NCBI RefSeq assembly: GCF_001435525.1
Contig: NZ_AZDP01000112.1
Coordinates: 1 to 64,000 of the forward strand
Length of the DNA stretch: 64,000 nucleotides
From: Levilactobacillus koreensis JCM 16448
GTDB taxonomy: Bacteria; Bacillota; Bacilli; Lactobacillales; Lactobacillaceae
Direction: 5' to 3'
Part shown: positions 55,816 to 64,000 of the stretch, in pieces
Position numbering within the stretch: the stretch's first letter is position 1
Layout of the letters: every line of letters begins with the position of its first letter
Notes under the pieces: model-generated
The model's input: the letters and a program-made list of their open reading frames with translations, nothing else
What the model was told of the DNA's origin: nothing
Databases searched by the model: none
Translations under genes and position numbers: made by a program

Positions 55816-56313
55816 GAGACCTCCTAAAAATAGCCTGTGGAGGAAAAGTCGTCATTCTTAACTATCACTTCATAGCATAACTCAAGCTTACTTCAAACAA
55901 CCTTAAATGACAATCTGGATGCACCAGTGTTAACGATTACATTACTTATTTGGTCAGGTCTCAAAGAAATTTTAGCCTTTTGCTGGTTTAGCCGTTATGG
56001 TGGTATCTGTGGCGGGTGAGCTGGCTATTGAAATGATGATATTCAGCGTGAGAAAGCGAGTCAAATAAAAAAATATTATTTTTAAAAAGTGACTAATTTC
56101 AGACAAGGCAGGGGATTGGGTCTGGTGGATAATAGTGGCAATTAATTTGTTTTTGGATAATTGTAACGGTGAGTTTATTTTAGATTGAGATAGTTGACGA
56201 CGTGTGCTGAAGGTTCACTTAGGCTGTGGAAAATGAAAATCGGAAAACAAACGGAGTCAATTAGCCCGTAGGACAGGCATTTTATCGGTGAACGTCAATC
56301 TTAGCCGTAGGAG
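55816..56313. other. Spacer upstream of the L,D-transpeptidase
   Basis: About 500 bp, AT-rich with no gene. The part nearest the transpeptidase (55840-55900) should hold its promoter; no near-consensus pair stands out. Confidence 0.35.
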
Positions 56314-56393
56314 GCCAGGGATGTAGCTAGTCGAGCGAGAAGACTGGTGGTTTTCCAGCCTGAAGCGTCCCCACAGCAGGCTACATCCCTGGC
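56314..56393. repeat. Structured repeat B2
   Basis: A perfect 14-bp stem GCCAGGGATGTAGC (56314-56327) with 56380-56393 encloses a second hairpin AGACTGG/CCAGCCT and loop material TCGAGCGAGA, GAAGCGTCCCCACAGCAGG. Read in reverse it matches the first domain of repeat A (GCCTGCTGTGGGGACG, TTCAGRCTGGAAAA, CACCAGTCTT, TCGCTCG), so family B is a short relative of family A. Flanks are GTAGGAG and GCCGGAGG as in B1. Confidence 0.8.
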
Positions 56394-56425
56394 AGCCGGA
56401 GGCGACTATGCTAAGTGTGGTTTAA

Positions 56426-56461
56426 CAAAAAAATCGCCGTCACCCATAGGCAACGACGATT
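56426..56461 (-). terminator. Terminator of ldh
   Basis: On the minus strand AATCGTCGT pairs with ACGGCGATT (one G-T pair) and is followed by seven T. Confidence 0.85.
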
Positions 56462-56484
56462 CGTTTTAGAACTGAGTTAACTGA

Positions 56485-57450
<966 letters not shown>

Positions 57451-57547
57451 CTATAAAATTTTGACGTCAGGGTCGCAATAATACCCGTGACCTAGTATAC
57501 CATGTAACCTGACGGGCGACCACGACTCCGAATCAAAACTTCTTTAA

Positions 57548-57561
57548 TGGAAACGCTATCT
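57548..57561. promoter_or_regulatory. Possible CcpA cre site upstream of ldh
   Basis: TGGAAACGCTATCT matches the cre consensus TGNAARCGNWWWCA at 13 of 14 positions. It sits about 100 nt upstream of the ldh start and upstream of the TATACT box, a position usual for CcpA activation. Confidence 0.5.
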
Positions 57562-57612
57562 TTGCAATCTATTTCACTTAGAGGCCTCATTCGTGAAGTT
57601 ACAGGGGGACTA

Positions 57613-57702
57613 TGCTATACTCAGAAGTGATGAATTTGAAATTGAGAAGATAACCTGAGCCGGCTGAACGGGGAGAAACGGTCCCGTCCGGCTATTTTGT
57701 TT
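57613..57702 (+). promoter_or_regulatory. pth promoter and leader hairpin
   Basis: TATGCTATACT (57611-57621) is an extended -10 element. AGCCGG.../...CCGGCT with inner ACGGG/CCCGT (57659-57696) forms a hairpin followed by ATTTTGTTT, which could be a weak terminator or attenuator ahead of pth. Confidence 0.45.
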
Positions 57703-57740
57703 CTGGCTAGGGAAACTGCATTGAGGGAGAGCTTAACAAC

Positions 57741-58298
57741 ATGAAAATGATCGTTGGTTTAGGGAACATTGGACCACAATATAATGAAACACGGCACAAT
57801 ACGGGCTTTATGGTCGTCGACGCCTTTGCTCAAAAGCATGGGATCGATTTGACCACGCGTAAACTGGATGCCCGTTATGGAACCGGGATGGTTAACGGTG
57901 AAAAGGTGTTGGTGGTTAAGCCAACGACCTTCATGAATGAATCCGGTCGCGCTGTCCACCCCCTGATGAACTACTTTAAGATTGATTTGGATGACATCAT
58001 GGTGGTTCATGATGATATGGACCTGCCCCTGGGCCGCATCCGCTTACGGGACCACGGTTCAGCTGGCGGTCACAACGGAATCAAGAGCATCATCGCCCAC
58101 GTTTCCAGCCAAGACTTCAAGCGCATCAAGGTCGGCATTGCCCACCCACAACAACACACGGTGGTCGATTACGTTTTAGGCAAATTTACAACTGAACAAG
58201 CACCACTGTTCAACCAAGCCAAGGACAACGCGGTCGCTGCTTTAGAGGACTGGGTAGCTGGCAGTGAATTCCCGAAATTGATGAATCAGTATAACTAA
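57741..58298 (+). CDS. pth: Peptidyl-tRNA hydrolase
   Basis: The 185-residue enzyme frees tRNA from peptidyl-tRNA. Catalytic motifs are MIVGLGNIGPQYNETRHNTGF (Asn and His), KPTTFMNESG, VVHDDMDLPLGRIRLRDHGSAGGHNGIKSI and the C-terminal DYVLGKF. Length is normal. GAGGGAGAG lies before ATG 57741. It is followed by a 490-bp gap with repeat C2 before mfd, so the pth-mfd pairing is conserved but loosely spaced. Confidence 0.95.
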   Translation: MKMIVGLGNIGPQYNETRHNTGFMVVDAFAQKHGIDLTTRKLDARYGTGMVNGEKVLVVKPTTFMNESGRAVHPLMNYFKIDLDDIMVVHDDMDLPLGRIRLRDHGSAGGHNGIKSIIAHVSSQDFKRIKVGIAHPQQHTVVDYVLGKFTTEQAPLFNQAKDNAVAALEDWVAGSEFPKLMNQYN

Positions 58299-58572
58299 GC
58301 AACTCTAGGCAACGTCGCGTTGAGCCCATAGCTGGCGACCCTTCGGCTAGTACTGTGCGCATGGGTAACTGTGATAATAGCTATCAAGGTGGGTTATTTA
58401 TACGGGTACCGAATGCACAGTGCTAAGTGTTGACTTACAGTGCAATTGGGTTAGTTATGACATAAAGAAGAACATTTATCGTGGTTTGACGATGGATTGA
58501 CCACATACTTTATGGCAATCCTTATGCCTTGGTGGATGATTGCTGACGGTTTCTAGCGTAAACGTAGTCGAA
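58299..58572. other. Spacer with remnant of repeat A
   Basis: GTTGAGCCCATAGCTGGCGACC (58310-58331) resembles the complement of the repeat-A stem GGTCGCCAGATATGGGCTC. The facing arm is not found, so it appears decayed. No gene. Confidence 0.4.
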
Positions 58573-58735
58573 GATGGTCAGGTACGGAGCCCCGTGTCGG
58601 TGTTCTTAGGCCGGTGATTTGCCGGCCTTAGAACACTGGCCGCATCTTGAAACTCGGTTTTTGAGGTTCAAGATCGCCCTGAAGACCGTTTCTCAGGCTT
58701 CAGGTCTGCCTCACCGGGCGGAGTACCTGACCATC
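58573..58735. repeat. Structured repeat C2: cloverleaf-like element between pth and mfd
   Basis: A perfect 13-bp stem GATGGTCAGGTAC (58573-58585) with 58723-58735 closes three consecutive hairpins: GTGTTCTTAGGCCGG (58600-58614) with 58622-58636, one mismatch; ATCTTGAA/TTCAAGAT (58644-58674); and CCTGAAG/CTTCAGG (58678-58704). The whole resembles a cloverleaf. It aligns in reverse with C1 (4196-4370). The minor frame across it is not a gene. It lies 56 nt upstream of mfd. Confidence 0.85.
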
Positions 58736-58790
58736 GAAGGCGGCTGTTGCGTGCTTAGAAACATTTCAACTAAGAATAGGAAGTTATCGC

Positions 58791-61700
58791 GTGAATTTAG
58801 AAGGATTTATGACGCAGACGGCGGGGTATCAAACGATTCGCCAAACGTTAGCGCCCGGTCAACGTCAGTTGGTAACGGGGCTCAACGGCTCAGCGGAGAC
58901 GCTATTCATTGCCAGTCTGCTCCACGAACAACAGCGATCCCTGATCTACGTCACGGATACGCTCTACCATGCTGGACAACTCGTCGACGACCTAGCGAAC
59001 CTGCTGGCCGATGACGAGCTCTTTGAGTTTCCAGTGGAAGAATTATTGGCGGCCGAGGTCGCGACCAGTTCGCCCGAATATCGTTCGGCGCGAATCGACG
59101 CGCTACGGGCCTTGCAGAGCGAACGGCCGGTCGTCATCGTGACGGCCTTGTCAGGGCTGCGCCGGTTCCTACCCGCACCGGACAACTTTGCGGCGGCCCG
59201 GTTTACCGTTAAGGTCGGGGATGATTTCGACCTGGAAGACCTGCAGCAACGATTATTTGCTATGGGCTACGCGCACCAGAAATTGGTAGCGGGACCCGGC
59301 GACTTCGCCGTGCGGGGGTCCATCGTGGATATTTATCCGTTAGCGGCGGATTACCCGGTTCGGCTAGACTTTTTTGACACGGAAATTGATTCCTTACGTT
59401 ACTTTGACCCGGCCACGCAACGGAGTATTGAAAATGTTGACCAGGTAGAGGTCTTGCCTGCAACCGACTTTATTTTAACGGCTGCTGAGCGGACAGCCGG
59501 GGCTGCGGCACTGACCACCGAATTGGCAAAGCAGGTCGCCAAGTTGGATGCTGATGCGACGACCACGTTGAACGACCAGGTACAGCCCTTGATCGATGGC
59601 CTGAAGAAGGGGTCGGTCGATCCACAATTAATGGAGTTTGCTGACTATTTGTTCCCAGAACATCACCAGTTGCTGGACTATTTGCCAGCTAACGGGGTGG
59701 CATTGTTCGGGGACTATTCGCGTCTGCAGGATGCGGAACGGCAACTGCTGGAGGACGAAGCGAACTGGGCAACCGATAAACTCGCCCATCACCAAATCTT
59801 TACACAGCAGGTCTTTGGCGGCGAGTTACGGCCCATTGTCAAGAATGATGCCCACGCACAGATCATGTTGGCACTATTTCAAAAAGGGATGGGCAGTCTG
59901 CGATTCCAGGCCGTGACGAACGTGGCGACGCGGGCCATGCAACAGTTTTTCAGTCAAATGCCCGTGATGAAAACGGAGATCGACCGGTGGCACAAGCAAA
60001 AACAGACCATTGTCTTGCTGGTTCAAGATGAAGAGCGGCTAGCTAAGATCGAACAGACGTTGGACGACTTTGAAATCAAGGTTGTCATGACCAAGTCGGC
60101 CAATTTGCAGGCGGAATTGACGCAGTTAGTGCCTGAACGCCTCCGGACAGGGTTTGAGTTACCTGAAGCGTCGCTAGTCGTCATCACCGAAGCCGAAATG
60201 TTCCAGAAGGTCACTAAGAAACGGCCACGGCGCCAAACCATGGCCAATGCCGAGCGGTTGAAGAGCTATACCGATCTGAAGCCCGGTGACTACGTGGTCC
60301 ACGTGAACCATGGTATCGGGAAGTTTATCGGGATGCAGACGCTGACCGTCGATGGGGTCCACCAGGATTACATGACCATCGACTATCAGGACAACGCGCA
60401 ACTCTTTATCCCGGTAACGCAATTGAATCTGATTCAGAAGTACGTGTCGTCCGAGGACAAGAAGCCGCGGATCAACAAGTTAGGTGGGTCCGAGTGGGCC
60501 AAGACCAAGAGTAAGGTCGCTGCCAAAATTGAAGACATCGCCGATGAATTGGTTGATCTCTACGCCAAACGGGCTGCTGAGAAGGGCTTTGCCTTTCCGG
60601 TAGATGACAGCTTACAGACGGACTTTGAGAACGACTTTCCGTATGCCGAGACGCCAGACCAGTTGCGAACAATCGATGAAGTCAAGCATGACATGGAAAA
60701 GCCGCGGCCGATGGACCGACTGCTGGTTGGTGACGTGGGTTACGGGAAGACCGAAGTGGCCTTGCGGGCGGCCTTTAAGGCGGTTGAAGCGGGCAAGCAA
60801 GTGGCCTTCCTGGTGCCAACGACCATTTTGGCGCAGCAACACTATGACACCATGATCAACCGGTTTGAAGGTTATCCCATCAACGTCGAAATGTTCTCGC
60901 GGTTCCGGACGACTAAGCAGATCCATCAGTCCATTAAGGACCTGGAGAGCGGTCAACTGGACATCGTGGTGGGAACCCACCGGCTGTTATCCCAAGATGT
61001 GAAGTTTAAGAACCTTGGTTTAGTCTTAGTTGATGAGGAACAGCGGTTTGGGGTCAAACATAAGGAACGGTTGAAGCAACTAAAGGCTAACGTCGATGTG
61101 TTGACCTTGACGGCAACGCCAATTCCACGGACACTGCACATGTCGATGCTTGGCGTGCGGGATCTCTCCGTGATCGAAACGCCACCAGCTAACCGGTTCC
61201 CGATTCAGACCTATGTGATGGAACAAAACGCTGGCGCCATTCAAGACGGGATTCGTCGAGAAATGCAACGGGGCGGTCAGGTCTTTTACCTGCACAACCG
61301 GGTCGGCGATATTGAAAAAACGGTTAGTCAGATTCAGGCGTTGGTTCCTGAGGCGCGGGTCGGCTATATTCATGGTAAAATGACGGAAGCCCAGCTCGAA
61401 GGGGTCTTATTTGACTTCTTGCGCGGGGACTACGATGTCCTGGTTACCACGACCATCATTGAAACTGGGATCGACATTCCGAATGCCAACACGTTGTTTG
61501 TGGAAAATGCCGACCGGATGGGGCTGTCACAGTTGTATCAACTGCGGGGCCGTATCGGGCGGAGTAACCGGGTCGCTTACGCTTACTTCACGTACAAGCC
61601 GAACAAGGTGCTGACTGAGGTTAGTGAGAAGCGCTTGGAAGCCATCAAGGACTTCACCGAGCTGGGGTCCGGCTTTAAGATTGCCATGCGGGACTTATCC

Positions 61701-62336
61701 ATTCGGGGAGCTGGTAATTTGCTGGGCAAACAGCAACACGGGTTCATCAATTCCGTGGGGTATGATCTCTATACGCAAATGTTGAGTGAAGCAGTCGCTA
61801 AGAAGCGGGGGAAGCACACGCAGCCAAAGACGGACACGACTGTCGAATTGGGTGTAGAAGCATATCTGCCAAGTGACTATATTGAAGATGAACAACAAAA
61901 GATTGAAATGTACAAACGAATTCGCCAATTGGAAAATGACGATGAGGTTAGTGAGATTCAAGCAGACTTGATCGACCGGTTCGGGGAGTACCCGGATGCA
62001 GTCAGTCAGCTGTTGACGATTGGTCAGTTGAAGTTAGCGGCAGATTTGGCGTTAGTCGATAAGATTCGCCGGGTCAACGGGGATGTCTTCGTCACGATTT
62101 CTAAGCGGGGGACGAATATCCTTGGCGGCGAGGATGTCTTCAAGGCCTTAGCCGCAACCAAGTTAAAGGCGACCGTGGGGATCAATGACGATCGGTTACA
62201 CGTGAAGTTGGTCCTCCAACCGAACATGACGGTCAACGATTGGTTGCCACAGGTCCAACAGTTCATGGCGGCCCTCAGAGACATTGTAGAAGTCACCACG
62301 AAGCCTAAGGATGATGCGCCAACGGCTGAAGATTAA
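58791..62336 (+). CDS. mfd: Transcription-repair coupling factor
   Basis: The 1181-residue protein removes RNA polymerase stalled at DNA damage and recruits UvrA. It has an N-terminal UvrB-like region (about 1-330), an RNA polymerase-interacting domain (YVVHVNHGIGKFIGMQTL near 500) and superfamily 2 helicase motifs (LLVGDVGYGKTEVA near 643, DEEQRFGV, LTATPIPRTL, RGRIGRSNRVAYAYF). A C-terminal TRCF domain follows (EAYLPSDYIEDEQQKIEMYKR). The start is GTG 58791 behind TAGGAAG; ATG 58809 is a possible alternative. It overlaps nothing and is followed after 11 nt by the flippase gene. Confidence 0.96.
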   Translation: MNLEGFMTQTAGYQTIRQTLAPGQRQLVTGLNGSAETLFIASLLHEQQRSLIYVTDTLYHAGQLVDDLANLLADDELFEFPVEELLAAEVATSSPEYRSARIDALRALQSERPVVIVTALSGLRRFLPAPDNFAAARFTVKVGDDFDLEDLQQRLFAMGYAHQKLVAGPGDFAVRGSIVDIYPLAADYPVRLDFFDTEIDSLRYFDPATQRSIENVDQVEVLPATDFILTAAERTAGAAALTTELAKQVAKLDADATTTLNDQVQPLIDGLKKGSVDPQLMEFADYLFPEHHQLLDYLPANGVALFGDYSRLQDAERQLLEDEANWATDKLAHHQIFTQQVFGGELRPIVKNDAHAQIMLALFQKGMGSLRFQAVTNVATRAMQQFFSQMPVMKTEIDRWHKQKQTIVLLVQDEERLAKIEQTLDDFEIKVVMTKSANLQAELTQLVPERLRTGFELPEASLVVITEAEMFQKVTKKRPRRQTMANAERLKSYTDLKPGDYVVHVNHGIGKFIGMQTLTVDGVHQDYMTIDYQDNAQLFIPVTQLNLIQKYVSSEDKKPRINKLGGSEWAKTKSKVAAKIEDIADELVDLYAKRAAEKGFAFPVDDSLQTDFENDFPYAETPDQLRTIDEVKHDMEKPRPMDRLLVGDVGYGKTEVALRAAFKAVEAGKQVAFLVPTTILAQQHYDTMINRFEGYPINVEMFSRFRTTKQIHQSIKDLESGQLDIVVGTHRLLSQDVKFKNLGLVLVDEEQRFGVKHKERLKQLKANVDVLTLTATPIPRTLHMSMLGVRDLSVIETPPANRFPIQTYVMEQNAGAIQDGIRREMQRGGQVFYLHNRVGDIEKTVSQIQALVPEARVGYIHGKMTEAQLEGVLFDFLRGDYDVLVTTTIIETGIDIPNANTLFVENADRMGLSQLYQLRGRIGRSNRVAYAYFTYKPNKVLTEVSEKRLEAIKDFTELGSGFKIAMRDLSIRGAGNLLGKQQHGFINSVGYDLYTQMLSEAVAKKRGKHTQPKTDTTVELGVEAYLPSDYIEDEQQKIEMYKRIRQLENDDEVSEIQADLIDRFGEYPDAVSQLLTIGQLKLAADLALVDKIRRVNGDVFVTISKRGTNILGGEDVFKALAATKLKATVGINDDRLHVKLVLQPNMTVNDWLPQVQQFMAALRDIVEVTTKPKDDAPTAED

Positions 62337-62347
62337 GGAGGGCGCCC

Positions 62348-63928
62348 ATGGGCAACCGCAACGTGAATAAGACCTTGCAAGGGGCCCTGATTCTCTCGGT
62401 GGCGGCGTTTATTGCCAAGTTACTGAGTGCGGTCTACCGGGTGCCCTTTCAAAACATGGTCGGCAACACCGGATTTTATGTCTATCAACAGGTCTATCCG
62501 CTGTACGGGATCGGGATGACCTTTGCCCTCAGTGGCTTGCCTGTGTTTATTTCTAAGCTGATTGCCGAAGCCCCGGATTTGCCAAGTCAACAGCAGGTCG
62601 CCCGCCAGATCTATCGGTGGGTCTGGGGACTTGCGTTAGTGATTTTTGGTGGCCTGATGTTGGGTGCAGATGTGCTAGCTCGGGGAATGGGCGACCGGCA
62701 GTTGGCCCCATTGATTCAGATGGTGGCGTGGATGTTTCTGTTCATGCCCGACCTGTCTGTGAGTCGGGGGTACCATCAAGGCCAATTTCAAATGTTACCA
62801 ACTGCGCGTTCCCAAGTCGTTGAGCAGTTGGTCCGTGTGGTCGTTATTTTGGTGGCGGCCGCTTGGGCGACCCAGCACCAGTGGTCGGTCTACCGAATGG
62901 GGACCTGGGCGCTGAGTGGCGGGACGATTGCTGCGGTGGCGGCACTCGTTGTGTTACCTGGTTGGCGTCAAAGATCAGTGACGACGGGGAAAAATGTTGC
63001 GCATGTGGGTCGGCGGTTACTGATCGAAGGTGGGACATTGTGCCTGCTGACGGCGATGATGGTGCTGCTCCAACTCGTGGATTCATTTACGGTGAAAAAC
63101 GGGTTGGTGGCGAGTGGTATGGGCGACCTAGCGGCGAAAAGCTTAAAGGGGGTCTATGACCGTGCTCAGCCACTGGTCCAGTTGGGCTTAGTGGTGGCGG
63201 TGGCCTTTGCCACGTCACTCCTGCCGGCGTTGGCCGAAGCGCAACACCAACACCGGCCCAAAGCCTTCAAGCAACTGACGACGACCATGATGCACATTGC
63301 GTTGGTGATTGCCACGGCGGCCGCCGCTGGACTGATCAGTCTGATGCCGTGGATCAATCGCTTGTTGTTTGGTGATGAGCAGGGGTCGGGGATGCTGGGC
63401 GTCTACATGCTGAGCATTATCTTGGCCACCTTGATTCAAACGTATAATAGCGTGCTTCAGAGTAAAAATGCGTACCGACTGACGGTGGTGGCGCTGACGG
63501 TCGGTCTGCTGGTCAAGGCCGTCGTTAACCACTGGGCTGTACGCAGTTTTGGAGCCAGTGGAGCGAGCTGGCTGACGGTACTGAGCCTAGTGGTGATGTT
63601 TCTCGTCATCTGGTATGGCTCTCCCAATGAGTTACGTGCCGGGATTTGGTCGCGACCGTTTATCCGTAAGCTTCTCGGCTGTACCATCTTAATGGTTGCG
63701 GGGGTACGGTTTACGGCCATGCTTCTGGCATTCTGGTGGCCGGCGATCATGACCAGCAGACTAGCAGCTGGGGGTGCACTACTGGTCACAATTCCAGTGG
63801 GCGGATTGCTGTTCTTGGGGTTAGCCTTGAGTTGGCAACTCCTGACGGTACGGGAGTGGTTAGCGGTGCCCCACGCCAAAGCGGTCTTACGCTTATGGCA
63901 AAAAATAAGTCAACACGGAGGAAAATAA
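62348..63928 (+). CDS. Polysaccharide/lipid flippase (MurJ/SpoVB-like, YabM group)
   Basis: The 526-residue membrane protein of the MVF/MOP superfamily has about 14 hydrophobic segments. The N-terminal ILSVAAFIAKLLSAVYRVPFQNMVGNTGFYVYQQVYPLYGI is typical of the SpoVB/YtgP/YabM branch, which moves lipid-linked oligosaccharides (possibly lipid II) across the membrane. It begins 11 nt after mfd (AAGGAGGG at 62334-62341) and is followed 2 nt later by rqcP, the mfd-yabM-yabO order of Bacillus. Which substrate it flips is unknown. Confidence 0.9.
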   Translation: MGNRNVNKTLQGALILSVAAFIAKLLSAVYRVPFQNMVGNTGFYVYQQVYPLYGIGMTFALSGLPVFISKLIAEAPDLPSQQQVARQIYRWVWGLALVIFGGLMLGADVLARGMGDRQLAPLIQMVAWMFLFMPDLSVSRGYHQGQFQMLPTARSQVVEQLVRVVVILVAAAWATQHQWSVYRMGTWALSGGTIAAVAALVVLPGWRQRSVTTGKNVAHVGRRLLIEGGTLCLLTAMMVLLQLVDSFTVKNGLVASGMGDLAAKSLKGVYDRAQPLVQLGLVVAVAFATSLLPALAEAQHQHRPKAFKQLTTTMMHIALVIATAAAAGLISLMPWINRLLFGDEQGSGMLGVYMLSIILATLIQTYNSVLQSKNAYRLTVVALTVGLLVKAVVNHWAVRSFGASGASWLTVLSLVVMFLVIWYGSPNELRAGIWSRPFIRKLLGCTILMVAGVRFTAMLLAFWWPAIMTSRLAAGGALLVTIPVGGLLFLGLALSWQLLTVREWLAVPHAKAVLRLWQKISQHGGK

Positions 63929-63930
63929 TA

Positions 63931-64000
63931 TGCGATTAGATAAATATTTAAAAGTTTCACGGATCATTAAACGCCGCTCAGTAGCCAAAGAAATTGCGGA
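63931..64000 (+). CDS. rqcP: RqcP/YabO S4-domain RNA-binding protein (5' part)
   Basis: Only the first 23 codons lie in the window: MRLDKYLKVSRIIKRRSVAKEIA, the start of the small S4-domain protein RqcP (YabO), which works with RqcH in ribosome-associated quality control. GGAGG lies 7-8 nt before the ATG, and it follows the flippase gene by 2 nt, so it belongs to the same operon. Truncated by the window edge. Confidence 0.9.

Overview
The window looks like a chromosomal segment of a lactobacillus (Lactobacillaceae, Bacillota). The pointers are AGGAGG-type ribosome binding sites throughout, an rpoE(delta)-pyrG-murA-rpmE2 block, the murF-cshA-acpS-alr-mazF block, and ldh-pth-mfd-yabM-rqcP at the right end. 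The gene order resembles that of the Lactiplantibacillus plantarum and Levilactobacillus brevis groups, but genus and species cannot be fixed from the sequence alone. No rRNA, tRNA, transposase, prophage or CRISPR array was seen.

Layout. 0.2-0.9 kb holds a MazEF-type toxin-antitoxin pair. 1.0-4.0 kb (minus strand) carries a lipL-like octanoyl transferase, an HD phosphohydrolase and a Cof-type HAD phosphatase. 4.0-5.2 kb is a non-coding block of hairpin-rich repeats. 5.2-8.1 kb holds a DUF1934 gene, rpoE and pyrG with its own attenuator. 8.1-8.9 kb is a large structured repeat. 8.9-11.8 kb holds a MarR regulator divergent from the acetoin-pathway genes alsS-budA. 12.0-12.8 kb is an AT-rich two-gene unit that may be an undescribed toxin-antitoxin pair, followed by a second copy of the large repeat (12.8-13.4 kb), an AT-rich HAD gene, and an ABC exporter (minus) divergent from a TetR regulator. 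17.8-19.5 kb holds a murA with Asp in place of the catalytic Cys, and rpmE2.

19.6-42.5 kb is an accessory island. It contains an RloA/RloB (AbiL-like) defence pair, a class A sortase, an orphan signal-peptide ORF with its own terminator, and seven consecutive genes, each encoding an L-type-lectin surface protein that ends in a WxL cell-wall-binding domain (called Lec1-Lec7 here). Lec2 has a one-base frameshift and Lec4 an out-of-frame internal deletion. Most have their own promoter and terminator, with two recognisable promoter classes. The usual WxL-cluster partners (DUF916 protein, small LPXTG protein) are absent.

42.5-64 kb returns to housekeeping genes: a low-molecular-weight phosphatase, lemA, htpX, murF, cshA, a baeRF-type protein, acpS-alr, a second mazF, a CBS-ACT protein, an L,D-transpeptidase, ldh, pth, mfd, a MurJ/SpoVB-like flippase and the start of rqcP.

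Apart from the lectin array, the most unusual content is a set of structured intergenic repeats (local families A-D). They contain long perfect stems whose two arms change together between copies, so a folded form seems to be maintained. Several of their hairpins look like variants of one common module. I do not recognise this family.
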